Part shown: positions 1 to 8,689 of the stretch, in pieces | Position numbering within the stretch: position 1 is the first letter of the stretch | Layout of the letters: each line of letters opens with the position of its first letter | NCBI RefSeq assembly: GCF_003711395.1 | Contig: NZ_PJRJ01000008.1 | Span: 1 to 64,000, forward strand | Source: Acinetobacter sp. B51(2017) | GTDB lineage: Bacteria; Pseudomonadota; Gammaproteobacteria; Pseudomonadales; Moraxellaceae | Length of the DNA stretch: 64,000 nucleotides | Reading direction: 5' to 3' | Made by a program: the position numbers and the translations under genes | Notes under the pieces: generated by a model | What the model was told of the DNA's origin: nothing | The model's input: only the letters and a program-made list of their open reading frames with translations | Database searches by the model: none

Positions 1-49
1 TTTTTTCGCAAGAGATGCGATGGATGTCTGGTGATTTATAGTCATAAAT

Positions 50-83
50 TTTAGTCCCCACTTGTTTTTAAGTGGGGACTAAA
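50..83. terminator. Long inverted repeat, possible bidirectional terminator
   Basis: A 14-bp perfect stem (arms 50-63 and 70-83) with a 6-base loop and the core TCCCCACTT. The flanks are A/T rich but there is no long T-run, so a terminator is likely but not certain. It would separate the peroxiredoxin gene from whatever lies left of the window. Confidence 0.5.
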
Positions 84-198
84 TTAAGGCTTATAGGATG
101 AATTCATAAGGTGTGTTCAGCGGACGCTTACGCAGAAACTTAGGCTATTTAGTGCCTATTTCAGTTATGATAAATTTATTTCACCTTTGGATGCCGCT

Positions 199-651
199 AT
201 GACCACTTTACTCAATCAAACTTTTGCAACAACTCACGGCGAAATTAACTTAAGCCAAGTCGATTCAGCTTGGTTGATTGTGTATTTTTACCCTAAAGAT
301 TCAACTCCAGGTTGTACCACCCAAGCAGTGAGCTTTTCCTGTTTAAAAGATCAATTTGATGCGTTAGGTGCCACTATTTTTGGCGTGTCGCGTGATTCTG
401 TTAAAGCGCATCAAAATTTCACTGCTAAACAAGAGTTAACAATTGATTTAATTAGCGATAAAGAAGAAGTGTTATGCAAACACTTTGATGTAATTAAAGA
501 AAAAAATATGTATGGCAAACAAGTCATGGGTATTGAACGCTCTACCTTTATTTTCCATAACGGTACCTTGGTAAAAGAGTATCGCAAAGTCAAAGCTGCT
601 GGTCATGCTGAGCAAGTGCTTGAAGACCTTAAAGCATTACAAAGTGCTTAA
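199..651 (+). CDS. Peroxiredoxin, Bcp/PrxQ type
   Basis: Thiol peroxidase of about 150 residues that reduces hydrogen peroxide and organic peroxides in the cytoplasm with electrons from thioredoxin-like donors. The AhpC/TSA core is clear: the motif FYPKDSTPGCTTQ carries the peroxidatic Cys39 (counted from the start at 199). Classical Bcp proteins have the resolving cysteine five residues later; here that place is Val44 and the next cysteine is Cys48. An in-frame ATG at 187 exists, but the start at 199 gives the usual family N-terminus. The gene stands alone between the hairpin at 50-83 and a strong terminator at 671. Confidence 0.88.
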   Translation: MTTLLNQTFATTHGEINLSQVDSAWLIVYFYPKDSTPGCTTQAVSFSCLKDQFDALGATIFGVSRDSVKAHQNFTAKQELTIDLISDKEEVLCKHFDVIKEKNMYGKQVMGIERSTFIFHNGTLVKEYRKVKAAGHAEQVLEDLKALQSA

Positions 652-670
652 ATGCGATTTAAGCAGCTTA

Positions 671-694
671 GGCATTCATATGAATGCCTTTTTT
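671..694 (+). terminator. Terminator of the peroxiredoxin gene
   Basis: Perfect palindrome GGCATTCATATGAATGCC followed by TTTTTT, 19 bases after the stop codon. Confidence 0.85.
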
Positions 695-787
695 ATGTCA
701 CTAGTGAATAAGAAATACATCACATGATGAGTGCAATCATGCCATCTAAAATTTGCCATGCACAAGGCCAAATAAAATAGGCTGCAA

Positions 788-813
788 CAAAAAAGCCCAT
801 GATTGGGCTTTTT
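788..813 (-). terminator. Terminator of nadM
   Basis: On the minus strand AAGCCCA pairs with TGGGCTT and runs into a T-tract, just beyond the nadM stop codon. Confidence 0.8.
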
Positions 814-825
814 AAAATCGCTCTT

Positions 826-1395
826 TTATAAATTGCTTTTATCTTGTTGCTGATACTTGGCTTGTAGCTTTGGATAAATCTCGCTGCTTTGGAATTTTTG
901 TAAAAACTCGATTGTACCTTGTGGCAAAAATTCAGTTTGAATTTCACCACGATAATAGGCTTCACGTAATGGCGTTGCTGAAATTGAGCCGACTAAACTA
1001 TCCAATTCCAGCATTTCCCATTCAGGAAACAGCTGTAAATAATAAGAAGATTCATCTTTAAAATGTCCAATTAAACCGACTTTATCGCTTGCTTGGGTCA
1101 CTGCTGCCACCAAGTCTTTGACCAGTTTGACCCATTTAACATCGTTATATACATCAATGACATGCACAAATTGAATACGCGCTTGATCCGCCGCTGAGAA
1201 ATTAGACAGAATCATCTGTTCACGCTCTTGGGCTAAAAATGGATTTTTAAGATTGCGTTCGTTTTGTGCCGAACCTAAAGCCAAAATCACCTTTTGACTA
1301 TGCTGTAATGCAATTTGAATCGTTTGCAAATGTGCCAGATGAAAAGGTTGAAAGCGGCCAATAAACACTAAATAGTCAAACGCGTATGCTGTCAT
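826..1395 (-). CDS. nadM: Nicotinamide-nucleotide adenylyltransferase, NadM type
   Basis: Joins NMN and ATP to make NAD in the cytoplasm. It has the nucleotidyltransferase fold signature GRFQPFHLAH near the N-terminus (an HxxH form of the HxGH motif) and the second ATP motif ISATPLR at about residues 142-148. At 189 residues it is the bare adenylyltransferase; the Nudix domain fused to NadM in some bacteria is absent. The open frame extends upstream to a TTG at 1416, but ATG at 1395 gives the expected start, with GAAG just before it. It is divergent from the enoyl-CoA isomerase-like gene. Acinetobacter is known to use a NadM route for NMN in addition to NadD. Confidence 0.85.
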   Translation of the reverse strand: MTAYAFDYLVFIGRFQPFHLAHLQTIQIALQHSQKVILALGSAQNERNLKNPFLAQEREQMILSNFSAADQARIQFVHVIDVYNDVKWVKLVKDLVAAVTQASDKVGLIGHFKDESSYYLQLFPEWEMLELDSLVGSISATPLREAYYRGEIQTEFLPQGTIEFLQKFQSSEIYPKLQAKYQQQDKSNL

Positions 1396-1494
1396 ATCTT
1401 CACTTTGATGGAGCAAGTTATTGTGTCGGCAGAGAAAATATGCGACATAATGACTTGTGATCCATTTAATAAAATCTAAAGCAAGGATAGTACG

Positions 1495-2295
1495 ATGACA
1501 TTAAGCTGTATTCAACATGCACAACCACATTTACAAGCAAAATTACACGATGGTGTTTTAACCCTTGCCATTGACCGTAGTGAGGCAAAAAATGCCTTAT
1601 ATGGCGATTTATATTTAAATATTGCCCATGCTTTAGATGAAGCAGACCAAAGCACCTTGGTACGGGTCGTGATTTTACGTGGTATTGATGCAGACTTTAC
1701 TGCCGGCAATGACATGAAAGATTTTTTAAAATTCACACAAACGCCACTCACAGTCAAAGCTGGTTTTACTCCGCCTTTTGTGCTATTAAAAGCCGCTGCG
1801 CGTTTCTCTAAGCCGCTCATTTGTGCTGTTCGTGGGGTTGCCATTGGCATTGGCGTGACGATTTTATTACATGCAGATTTGGTCTATACAGATAATAGCG
1901 CATTGTTTCAAATTCCGTTTGTGAGTCTTGGTTTATCACCTGAAGGCGCTTCAAGTAAGCTGTTAGTACAGCAAGCCGGCTATCATAAAGCCGCTGAATA
2001 TTTGTTAACTGCGAAAAAATTTAACAGTCAAACTGCTTTAGAGATGAACTTGATCAATGGTATTTATGACAATGTCTATGAGCATGCACACCAACAAGCA
2101 CAGCATTTAGCTGCCTTGCCTTTAGCATCACTCAAACAAACCAAAGCCTTAATGAAACATAATCTGAAAGAGATTATTGAGTGTATTGACCATGAAGCCG
2201 AAATTTTTATGAAACGCGTGGCAGCGCCAGAAATGGCTGAAGCAGTCGCGGCTTTTATACAAAAACGCCAACCGGATTTTAGCCAATTTAACTAA
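1495..2295 (+). CDS. Enoyl-CoA hydratase/isomerase family protein, ECI2-like
   Basis: Crotonase-superfamily enzyme of 266 residues acting on acyl-CoA thioesters, probably in fatty acid oxidation. The oxyanion-hole segments are present (GIDADFTAGNDMKDF and CAVRGVAIGIGVT). The two glutamates that catalyse hydration in classic enoyl-CoA hydratases are not found: the first falls in GIGVTILLHAD and the second in FQIPFVSLGL. Instead a glutamate sits in LGLSPEGASS, as in peroxisomal delta3,delta2-enoyl-CoA isomerases (ECI2/PECI). I therefore favour isomerase over hydratase; the exact substrate is unknown. AAGGA lies upstream of the ATG. The nitroreductase starts 18 bases after its stop, suggesting co-transcription. 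Confidence 0.85.
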   Translation: MTLSCIQHAQPHLQAKLHDGVLTLAIDRSEAKNALYGDLYLNIAHALDEADQSTLVRVVILRGIDADFTAGNDMKDFLKFTQTPLTVKAGFTPPFVLLKAAARFSKPLICAVRGVAIGIGVTILLHADLVYTDNSALFQIPFVSLGLSPEGASSKLLVQQAGYHKAAEYLLTAKKFNSQTALEMNLINGIYDNVYEHAHQQAQHLAALPLASLKQTKALMKHNLKEIIECIDHEAEIFMKRVAAPEMAEAVAAFIQKRQPDFSQFN

Positions 2296-2313
2296 CCTAA
2301 GATTGTAAAATTT

Positions 2314-3069
2314 ATGTCAAATTCATCTGAAAAAAAACGTTATTTTGAAGCAGCGCCGACGGATATTGATGTCGAGAATTTCCGTAAAGTGCTCGAAAGC
2401 CGTCGTTCGGTACGTAAATTTACCGACACGCCTATTCCTGCTGAGATTTTGGATGCTTGCTTAGATTTAGCATTACTTGCACCCAATTCCTCTAATTTAC
2501 AGCCATGGACTTTTTATGTGGTACAAGACCCTACTAAGAAAAAGCAATTGGTGAAAGCCTGCCTAAGTCAATTGGCGGCTAAAACCGCCTCAGAATTAAT
2601 TGTCTGTGTTGCGCGTACCGACCGTATTGACGAAATGGCGAAACGTAATTTAAGCGAATTTCCATTTCCTGAAGCGCCTAAAGCCGTGCAGAAATATTAC
2701 AAGTTTATTCCTTATAACTATAAGACAGGCGTTTTAAATAGCTTAGGTCATGCACGTAAAATTGCCTTTGGTGTGGCACGTAAATTTGACAAGCAATTGC
2801 CAGTTTCTGCCTTTAATCCAAGTGATGCCAAACTTTGGGCCAGTAAAACCACTGCCCTCGCCTGTGAAAACTTGGTCCTCGCGCTACGTGCCTACGGTTT
2901 TGACAGTTGTATGATGGAAGGTTTTGATGAACCTTTAGTACGTAAGATTCTCAATTTAAATAGCCAGCAATATCCCGTGATGGTGATTGGTGCAGGTGAA
3001 CGTGCAGCGGATGGTGTGTTTTTCCCGCAATACCGTTTTGACCGTGACCTGTTTATTCAAAAGGTTTAA
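2314..3069 (+). CDS. Nitroreductase family protein
   Basis: FMN-dependent NAD(P)H oxidoreductase of 251 residues. The FMN-binding signature SRRSVRKF is at about residues 29-36, followed by LALLAPNSSNLQPW, the usual family segment; the C-terminal part VMVIGAGER is also typical. The physiological substrate cannot be told from sequence; such enzymes reduce nitroaromatics, quinones or enones. It follows the isomerase-like gene closely, so the two may act on related substrates, but this is inference from position only. Confidence 0.85.
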   Translation: MSNSSEKKRYFEAAPTDIDVENFRKVLESRRSVRKFTDTPIPAEILDACLDLALLAPNSSNLQPWTFYVVQDPTKKKQLVKACLSQLAAKTASELIVCVARTDRIDEMAKRNLSEFPFPEAPKAVQKYYKFIPYNYKTGVLNSLGHARKIAFGVARKFDKQLPVSAFNPSDAKLWASKTTALACENLVLALRAYGFDSCMMEGFDEPLVRKILNLNSQQYPVMVIGAGERAADGVFFPQYRFDRDLFIQKV

Positions 3070-3071
3070 GT

Positions 3072-3392
3072 CTATAACGCGTCTAGATCTAGAATTTGCA
3101 TAAACTCAAAGGCAGGTTCTTCATAAGGATGCGCCTGTTGTAAAGCCTGTGCCACGGCACGGGCTTTTGCTTCAGGTACAATAGTTTCTACGCGCCATTC
3201 GGGTATTTTTTCTAGCGTATCTAGTTCACCAATAAAAGGATTTGCACCCTTTACAGGTTTAAATTGTCCTGTACCTAAGACTTGCCAAGCGCAATGTTCA
3301 TAGTTCCCTATCCCACCCGCGCCTGCATTAAAAATTGCGGTTTTAGTGCTTTCTAAATGGCTTTCAGGGACGTAATAAATCAGTTTTAGCAT
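3072..3392 (-). CDS. Stand-alone NIF3-related domain protein (YqfO insert-like)
   Basis: Small protein of 106 residues resembling the alpha/beta insert domain found inside longer NIF3/YqfO proteins: it begins LIYYVPESHLE, has GAGGIGNYEHC and TGQFKP, and ends with a run containing HPYEEPAF. The frame opens at TTG 3404, but ATG 3392 is the likely start. The stop is 2 bases from the convergent nitroreductase stop. A second, full NIF3 protein without an obvious insert lies at 58663-59421. Function unknown; a metal- or ligand-sensing role is suggested only by the fold family. Confidence 0.8.
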   Translation of the reverse strand: MLKLIYYVPESHLESTKTAIFNAGAGGIGNYEHCAWQVLGTGQFKPVKGANPFIGELDTLEKIPEWRVETIVPEAKARAVAQALQQAHPYEEPAFEFMQILDLDAL

Positions 3393-3498
3393 ATTTTCAA
3401 TCAACTATTTTTCGGCATTTAAATATTATATTTCAAACAAATAGCTTATAGCGTATAAAGTATTTATCTATTCTCTAAGCGTGCTCCTTTCATTTTAT

Positions 3499-4308
3499 AT
3501 GAGTCAAAAACGTATTTTTCCAAGACTTATAATCAGTGGTATCATCTTGTTTTCATTGGGTTTAGCTATGTATATTGCTACGCTTGAATATTTTGAACCT
3601 GATGTAAATACTAAAGCTTCTTTGGTTTTTACTGCTTTGGGATTTTGTGCCACTCTTTATGCACCTGTAGCTGCCTTTATTCTTTATGATAGTTGGAAAT
3701 CACAGACCAAATTCAACCGTGTAACTCATAATATTATTGAATTACAAAAAACGCTTCATGAATATGTTTCTGCTTTGAGATTACTACGACAGCGTATTAT
3801 TTTTCCTTATTCAAGAAAGAAATTTAATAATGACGAAGAAGAATACAGGGATAATTTAAAAAGACTTTTTGATCAGAAAGTCTGCGAGATCAATGCCGCA
3901 CACAAATTTAGATATGAAGCATTTAAAATTTTAAATATAACTAAAACAGATACTTATATACAAGCTAATCTTTTAGAGCAACTTTATCATGATCTGAATC
4001 AGTTAATTGATGACATTCATCAGGAGCTCGATCAGTTCAATAAGACGTATTGTATTTTTATTAAGTCATATTACAAAGAAGAAAACGATCTTCGAGCTTA
4101 TTTAAAATCGGAAGACTATAAAAAGCTCACTTATCAACTTTCAATCAATCGTGAATTCGATAACTTGTATAAGACTAAACAGCAATTACCCATTTCATTG
4201 AGCACTAATCCGACACAACCAATATTTAGTAGGAATATTGACACATTTATCGAACGCACTGATATTCTGTGCAAAAGACTACTAGAAACCTACGAGAAGA
4301 TTTCGTAA
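3499..4308 (+). CDS. Unknown membrane protein with helical cytoplasmic domain
   Basis: I do not recognise the family. The protein (269 residues from ATG 3499; a GTG start at 3481 is possible) has two hydrophobic segments near residues 10-29 and 41-64. A charged, mostly helical region rich in Lys, Asn, Ile and Glu follows, with a likely coiled coil around IIELQKTLHEYVSALRLLRQR. There is no clear Shine-Dalgarno sequence at either start. Base composition is more AT-rich than the neighbouring housekeeping genes, so it may be an accessory gene. It ends in a strong terminator at 4316. It resembles in layout, not clearly in sequence, the unknown gene at 13798-14439. Confidence 0.7.
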   Translation: MSQKRIFPRLIISGIILFSLGLAMYIATLEYFEPDVNTKASLVFTALGFCATLYAPVAAFILYDSWKSQTKFNRVTHNIIELQKTLHEYVSALRLLRQRIIFPYSRKKFNNDEEEYRDNLKRLFDQKVCEINAAHKFRYEAFKILNITKTDTYIQANLLEQLYHDLNQLIDDIHQELDQFNKTYCIFIKSYYKEENDLRAYLKSEDYKKLTYQLSINREFDNLYKTKQQLPISLSTNPTQPIFSRNIDTFIERTDILCKRLLETYEKIS

Positions 4309-4315
4309 TTTTAAT

Positions 4316-4341
4316 AAAAAGCCACCTTGCGGTGGCTTTTT
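4316..4341. terminator. Bidirectional terminator
   Basis: AAAAGCCACC and GGTGGCTTTT with a TTGC loop, A-run on one side and T-run on the other. It serves the gene ending at 4308 on the plus strand and the small gene ending at 4353 on the minus strand. Confidence 0.85.
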
Positions 4342-4352
4342 AACTGACTGTT

Positions 4353-4472
4353 TTATTGCATAAAATATGCAATGCACATAAAGGAGATCTGTAGAAATAA
4401 TACTAAATAAAAAAGTTTCCAGCCTTTTTGACGCAGGCTTACTTTATCTAATAATGTGAGCGTTTTTGCCAT
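4353..4472 (-). CDS. 39-residue membrane protein, possible KGW-motif small protein
   Basis: ATG at 4472 is preceded by a good ribosome binding site (GAGGTG, 5 bases before the start). The 39-residue product begins MAKTLTLLDKVSLRQKGW and continues into one hydrophobic helix (LFYLVLFLQISFMCIAYF) to the C-terminus. The charged head, RQKGW junction and single helix match what I recall of the small Acinetobacter proteins named after a KGW motif; that attribution is from memory. It shares the terminator at 4316-4341. Its function is unknown; it would sit in the inner membrane with a cytoplasmic N-terminus if the positive-inside rule holds. Confidence 0.65.
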   Translation of the reverse strand: MAKTLTLLDKVSLRQKGWKLFYLVLFLQISFMCIAYFMQ

Positions 4473-4630
4473 GTCATCACCTCATACCTGAGAATTGATA
4501 CTGTTCTTCAATTGTTGTTTTGCCCGTAAAACACGTACCTGTCAGCACGGTGTTTCTTTCACTATAGAAGCAAAATCTAAACCAAGTCCAGTGGGAGAAA
4601 TAAAAGTTTACTGTGCAAATACCGCACAAC

Positions 4631-4651
4631 AAAAAACCACCCGCAGGTGGT
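4631..4651 (-). terminator. Compact terminator just downstream of a promoter
   Basis: On the minus strand ACCACC-tgcg-GGTGGT is followed by TTTTTT. The hairpin starts only a few bases after the start point predicted from the promoter at 4663-4691, so it may attenuate the leader of the small gene at 4353-4472 or end a very short RNA. Confidence 0.55.
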
Positions 4652-4662
4652 CAAGTGCTTTT

Positions 4663-4691
4663 ATTCTACACAATTTTTAAATTTTTTCCAA
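4663..4691 (-). promoter_or_regulatory. Sigma70-like promoter
   Basis: Minus strand: TTGGAA (4686-4691), 17-base spacer, TAGAAT (4663-4668). It points toward the small membrane gene at 4353-4472, with about 180 bases of leader in between. Confidence 0.5.
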
Positions 4692-4812
4692 TTGGTTGAT
4701 TTCTTCACGCTAATCCATTGAGTCTTAAGCTTGCTATATAAAGGTGTGTAAATGGCTTGATCTTTTCAGCAATTTTTAATAACTGCCCTACTTTACTTAT
4801 CCTAATAGCAAT

Positions 4813-4845
4813 AAAAAAAGCCCCTCAGTTGAGGAGCTTTTTTTT
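4813..4845 (-). terminator. Terminator of purL
   Basis: CTCCTCA and TGAGGGG-type arms flanked by A-run and T-run, immediately after the purL stop codon on the minus strand. Confidence 0.85.
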
Positions 4846-4855
4846 ATGGTTTGAA

Positions 4856-7800
4856 TTAACCAATAAATTTACGTGCATTACGGAACATACGTAACCATGC
4901 ACCATCTTGATCCCACTCTTCTGGTTTCCAAGAATGTTGTAGCGCACGGAAGTTACGTTCTGGATGCGGCATCATAATCGTTGCACGACCATCAACAGAC
5001 GTTACACCCGAAATTGCTTCTGGTGAACCATTCGGGTTCATTGGGTAATGCTGCGTTGGGTTGCCATGGCTATCTACATAACGTAGTAACACTTGGTTAG
5101 CTGCGTTTAATGCAGCAAAGTTGTCGCTAGATGCAACCGCACGACCTTCACCATGCGCAACTGCGATTGGTAAAATCGAACCTTCCATCCCTTCTAACAA
5201 TACAGAGTTTGATTTTTCCACACGTACGTTCACTGCACGCGCTTCAAACATCTCAGATGTATTGCGATGGAAACGTGGCCAGTTGTCGGCACCCGGAATC
5301 AGTGGCGCAAGTTGTGACAACATTTGGCAACCATTACAAATCCCTAAAGAGAAAGTTTCTTGACGGTTAAAGAATTTCTCAAATTGGTCACGTAGTTTCG
5401 GGTTAAACAATACTGATTTTGCCCAACCACCACCTGCGCCGAGTACGTCACCATAAGAGAAGCCACCACATGCCACTAAACCTTCAAATTCATCAAGGCT
5501 AATGCGACCTGCAAGTAAATCGCTCATGTGTACGTCAACCGTATTAAAGCCGACTTTATCAAACGCTGCTGCCATTTCGACATGACCGTTTACGCCTTGT
5601 TCACGTAAAATCATCATGTTTGGACGACGTAGGTTGATATACGGTGCTTCAATCTCTTCATTTAAATCAAATGTAGGCGCAGCGATTAAACCTTTATGGT
5701 TTTTATCAGTAATTAACGCAAACTCTTGATCCGCAGTTTCTACGTTGTCACGTAAACGTTGGATTTGATGCGACACTTCAGTCCAAGCCACTTGTAAGTC
5801 AGAACGTTCAAGCACTAAACCATTCACAGTTAATTGGTCAGTGTTGTTCACAGTACCTACAACTGTAATGGCATCTTTTAAGCTTGATGCAGCAACTTCA
5901 GCTTGTAGCGCGTCCCAATCTGCTTTGGCAATTTGCAGTACAGCACCAATTTCTTCAGCAAAAAGACTTGCAACTGATTGATCTTCAAGTGCTACACCTA
6001 AACGTGAAGCGAACATCATTTCTGCAACAGTTGCCAGTAAACCACCATCACCTAAGTCATGGTAAGCCTTAATAAGACCGCGTTCGTTCCAATCTTGTAC
6101 TAAAGCAAAGAAGGCTTTGAAATCTTCAAAGTTATCGACATCAGGTGTTACCGAACCAATCGCTTTATATACTTGCGCTAAGATCGAACCGCCTAAACGG
6201 AATTGACCTTTAGAAAGATCAATACGAACTAATACAGATTCGATATTTTTCAATTCAGGTGTTAATGTTTTACGAACATCGGTCACAGGTGCAAATGCAG
6301 TGATGACACCTGACATTGGCGAAGTTACTGATTTATCAACGCCTTCGTCATTCCAAGTAGTACGCATAGACAATGAGTCTTTACCAACAGGAATCGCGAT
6401 ACCCAGTGCAGGACACATTTCCATACCGATGGCTTTTACACCTTCAAATAAGGCTTGGTCTTCACCAACCTGACCTGCTGCTGCCATCCAGTTAGCTGAC
6501 AATTTAATGTCGCTGATTTTGGCAATCTTGGCAGACATAATATTAGAAATTGATTCAGCAACCGATAAACGCGCAGAAGCCGCTGGGTTTAACAATGCTA
6601 CAGGTGGACGTTCACCCATTGCCATGGCTTCACCGGTAAAGCCTTGTAAGCTGGTGGTCGTGACCGCAGCATCCGCTACAGGCACCTGCCAAGGGCCAAC
6701 AAACTGATCACGCGCTACCATACCAGTAATCGAACGGTCACCAATGGTGATTAAGAACGATTTAGAGGCAACAGTTGGGTTTTTAAGAACACGATAAATC
6801 GCATCTTTCAGATCAGTCACTTGATCTGCTGTGAAGTCATCGCCCTTGCGTTCAATCGACGCATAAGAACGGCTCATACGTGGTGTACCACCTAGCATCA
6901 CTTGCATTGGCATATCCACAGCTTTGTTTTCAAACAGTGGATCTTCAACCGTTAAGTGACGTGCTTCAGTCGCTTCACCCAATACCGCAAACGGACAACG
7001 TTCACGCGCACAGATCGATTCAAATAATTCTAAAGAAGATGGACGGATCGCCAATACATAACGCTCTTGCGCTTCGTTTGACCAAATTTCCATTGGCGAC
7101 ATGCCAGGCTCAAGCGACGGAATCTTACGTAAGTTTAGAATCGCACCCAGCTCATGGTCATTTACAAGCTCAGGCATCGCATTTGAGATACCGCCCGCAC
7201 CTACGTCGTGTACAGACACGATTGGGTTGCTGTCTTCCATGCGCCAGCAGGTATCAATCACTTCTTGGCAACGACGTTCCATTTCAGGGTTTTCACGTTG
7301 TACCGAAGCAAAGTCTAAGCTCTCGCCCATGGTACCGCTGTCTACAGAAGACGCAGCACCACCGCCTAAGCCAATCAGCATGGCAGGGCCACCAAGGACA
7401 ATGAGTAAATCACCTGGAATAATTGGGTCTTTTTCGACATGATCGGCACGGATGTTACCGTAACCACCGGCAATCATAATTGGCTTATGGAAGCCTTTGA
7501 CTTCGCCATTCACGTTTTGTTCAAAAGTACGGAAGTAACCATTTAACGCAGGACGACCAAATTCGTTGTTAAACGCTGCACCACCCAATGGTCCTTCAAT
7601 CATAATTTGAAGTGGTGATGCCATACGTGATGGTTTACCGTAGTTTTCTTCCCACGGTTGTTCAAAGCCCGGAATATTTAAGTTAGACACCGTAAAGCCA
7701 GTTAAACCTGCTTTTGGCTTACCACCACGACCAGTTGCGCCTTCATCACGGATTTCACCGCCTGAACCAGTTGCTGCACCGGCAAATGGCGCAATCGCAG

Positions 7801-8689
7801 TTGGGTGGTTATGCGTCTCTACCTTCATTAAGATATGCGCAGCTTGGTTTTTGTATTTATAAACGTGGTGACCGTTTTCTTCTTGCGTTGGATAGAAACG
7901 GTGTGTGTCAAAGCCCACAATCACGGAAGCGTTGTCTTTATAGGCAGACAGCACGTCTGTTGGTGATTCTTTATAGGTGTTTTTAATCATTTGGAACAAT
8001 GATAATGGTTGAACTTCACCATCAATTGTCCACTCAGAACCGAAGATTTTATGACGGCAATGCTCAGAGTTGGCTTGCGCAAACATCATCAATTCGATGT
8101 CATTTGGATTACGACCCATTTTGGTAAATGCATCCGTTAAGTAGTCGATTTCTTCCATCGACAAAGCAAAACCAAACTCATTGTTGGCTTGCACTAATGC
8201 TTCTTTACCTTGACCTAAAATATCAATTGAATTTAAAGGTTTTGGCGCAGTTTCGACAAACAATGCTGCTGCATCTTCAAGCGCGTTAAATACGCTTTCA
8301 GTCATACGGTCATGTAAGGCCTGTTTAACCGCATCCGATACTGAGCTAAGGCCTTTTAAAGTAAATAACACCCCACGTTCTAAACGATGGACTGGCGTAT
8401 TACAGTTGGCGAAAATATCGGTCGCTTTTGATGACCACGGCGAAATCGTGCCGACACGTGGAGTCACAAGAATTTGAACTTCATCGCTTGCAGCTTGACG
8501 TAAAGTAAATGCTTGGCCGTCGTTTAAAAGCTGTAAAGCGGATTGCTGTTGTTGCTCGCTCAGCGCTTGGTCAAATAGGTAGACCCATTGGCTTTCAATT
8601 GATTGAACAGAACTAATTGACGATAAACGCGATAATAGTTGAGTTTTCTTAAAAGAAGAGTGTGCAGGTGCACCGGCAACGATAAACAT
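4856..8689 (-). CDS. purL: Phosphoribosylformylglycinamidine synthase (large, single-chain PurL)
   Basis: Fourth step of purine synthesis: turns formylglycinamide ribotide, glutamine and ATP into formylglycinamidine ribotide. The 1277-residue product is the large single-chain form, with an N-terminal PurS-like part, two FGAM synthetase halves ([12 protein letters not shown] in the first; [10 protein letters not shown] nearby) and a C-terminal class I glutaminase with nucleophile motif LGICNGCQM and the His-Glu end in PHPERN. The frame extends upstream to 8731, but ATG 8689 gives the family N-terminus ([13 protein letters not shown]) with GGAG upstream. It stands alone; purM and purN are at 25.6-27.3 kb. 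A possible -10 (TAGAAT, minus strand) lies at 8752-8757. Confidence 0.97.
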   Translation of the reverse strand: MFIVAGAPAHSSFKKTQLLSRLSSISSVQSIESQWVYLFDQALSEQQQQSALQLLNDGQAFTLRQAASDEVQILVTPRVGTISPWSSKATDIFANCNTPVHRLERGVLFTLKGLSSVSDAVKQALHDRMTESVFNALEDAAALFVETAPKPLNSIDILGQGKEALVQANNEFGFALSMEEIDYLTDAFTKMGRNPNDIELMMFAQANSEHCRHKIFGSEWTIDGEVQPLSLFQMIKNTYKESPTDVLSAYKDNASVIVGFDTHRFYPTQEENGHHVYKYKNQAAHILMKVETHNHPTAIAPFAGAATGSGGEIRDEGATGRGGKPKAGLTGFTVSNLNIPGFEQPWEENYGKPSRMASPLQIMIEGPLGGAAFNNEFGRPALNGYFRTFEQNVNGEVKGFHKPIMIAGGYGNIRADHVEKDPIIPGDLLIVLGGPAMLIGLGGGAASSVDSGTMGESLDFASVQRENPEMERRCQEVIDTCWRMEDSNPIVSVHDVGAGGISNAMPELVNDHELGAILNLRKIPSLEPGMSPMEIWSNEAQERYVLAIRPSSLELFESICARERCPFAVLGEATEARHLTVEDPLFENKAVDMPMQVMLGGTPRMSRSYASIERKGDDFTADQVTDLKDAIYRVLKNPTVASKSFLITIGDRSITGMVARDQFVGPWQVPVADAAVTTTSLQGFTGEAMAMGERPPVALLNPAASARLSVAESISNIMSAKIAKISDIKLSANWMAAAGQVGEDQALFEGVKAIGMEMCPALGIAIPVGKDSLSMRTTWNDEGVDKSVTSPMSGVITAFAPVTDVRKTLTPELKNIESVLVRIDLSKGQFRLGGSILAQVYKAIGSVTPDVDNFEDFKAFFALVQDWNERGLIKAYHDLGDGGLLATVAEMMFASRLGVALEDQSVASLFAEEIGAVLQIAKADWDALQAEVAASSLKDAITVVGTVNNTDQLTVNGLVLERSDLQVAWTEVSHQIQRLRDNVETADQEFALITDKNHKGLIAAPTFDLNEEIEAPYINLRRPNMMILREQGVNGHVEMAAAFDKVGFNTVDVHMSDLLAGRISLDEFEGLVACGGFSYGDVLGAGGGWAKSVLFNPKLRDQFEKFFNRQETFSLGICNGCQMLSQLAPLIPGADNWPRFHRNTSEMFEARAVNVRVEKSNSVLLEGMEGSILPIAVAHGEGRAVASSDNFAALNAANQVLLRYVDSHGNPTQHYPMNPNGSPEAISGVTSVDGRATIMMPHPERNFRALQHSWKPEEWDQDGAWLRMFRNARKFIG

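Larger units (their letters stand above)
4473..4855. other. Gene-free spacer between the small membrane gene and purL
   Basis: No convincing gene. It holds, on the minus strand, the purL terminator (4813-4845), a sigma70-like promoter (4663-4691) and a compact terminator hairpin (4631-4651). A 61-codon plus-strand frame at 4495-4680 has no ribosome binding site and an unconvincing composition. Confidence 0.6.

Noticed and set aside
720..965. 81-codon minus-strand frame overlapping nadM
   Set aside because: Runs mainly inside nadM in another frame and through its terminator; no family resemblance.
4495..4680. 61-codon plus-strand frame
   Set aside because: No ribosome binding site, reads through a hairpin, and the composition is not protein-like.
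5121..7986. Several plus-strand frames within purL
   Set aside because: Opposite-strand shadows of a well-conserved gene.
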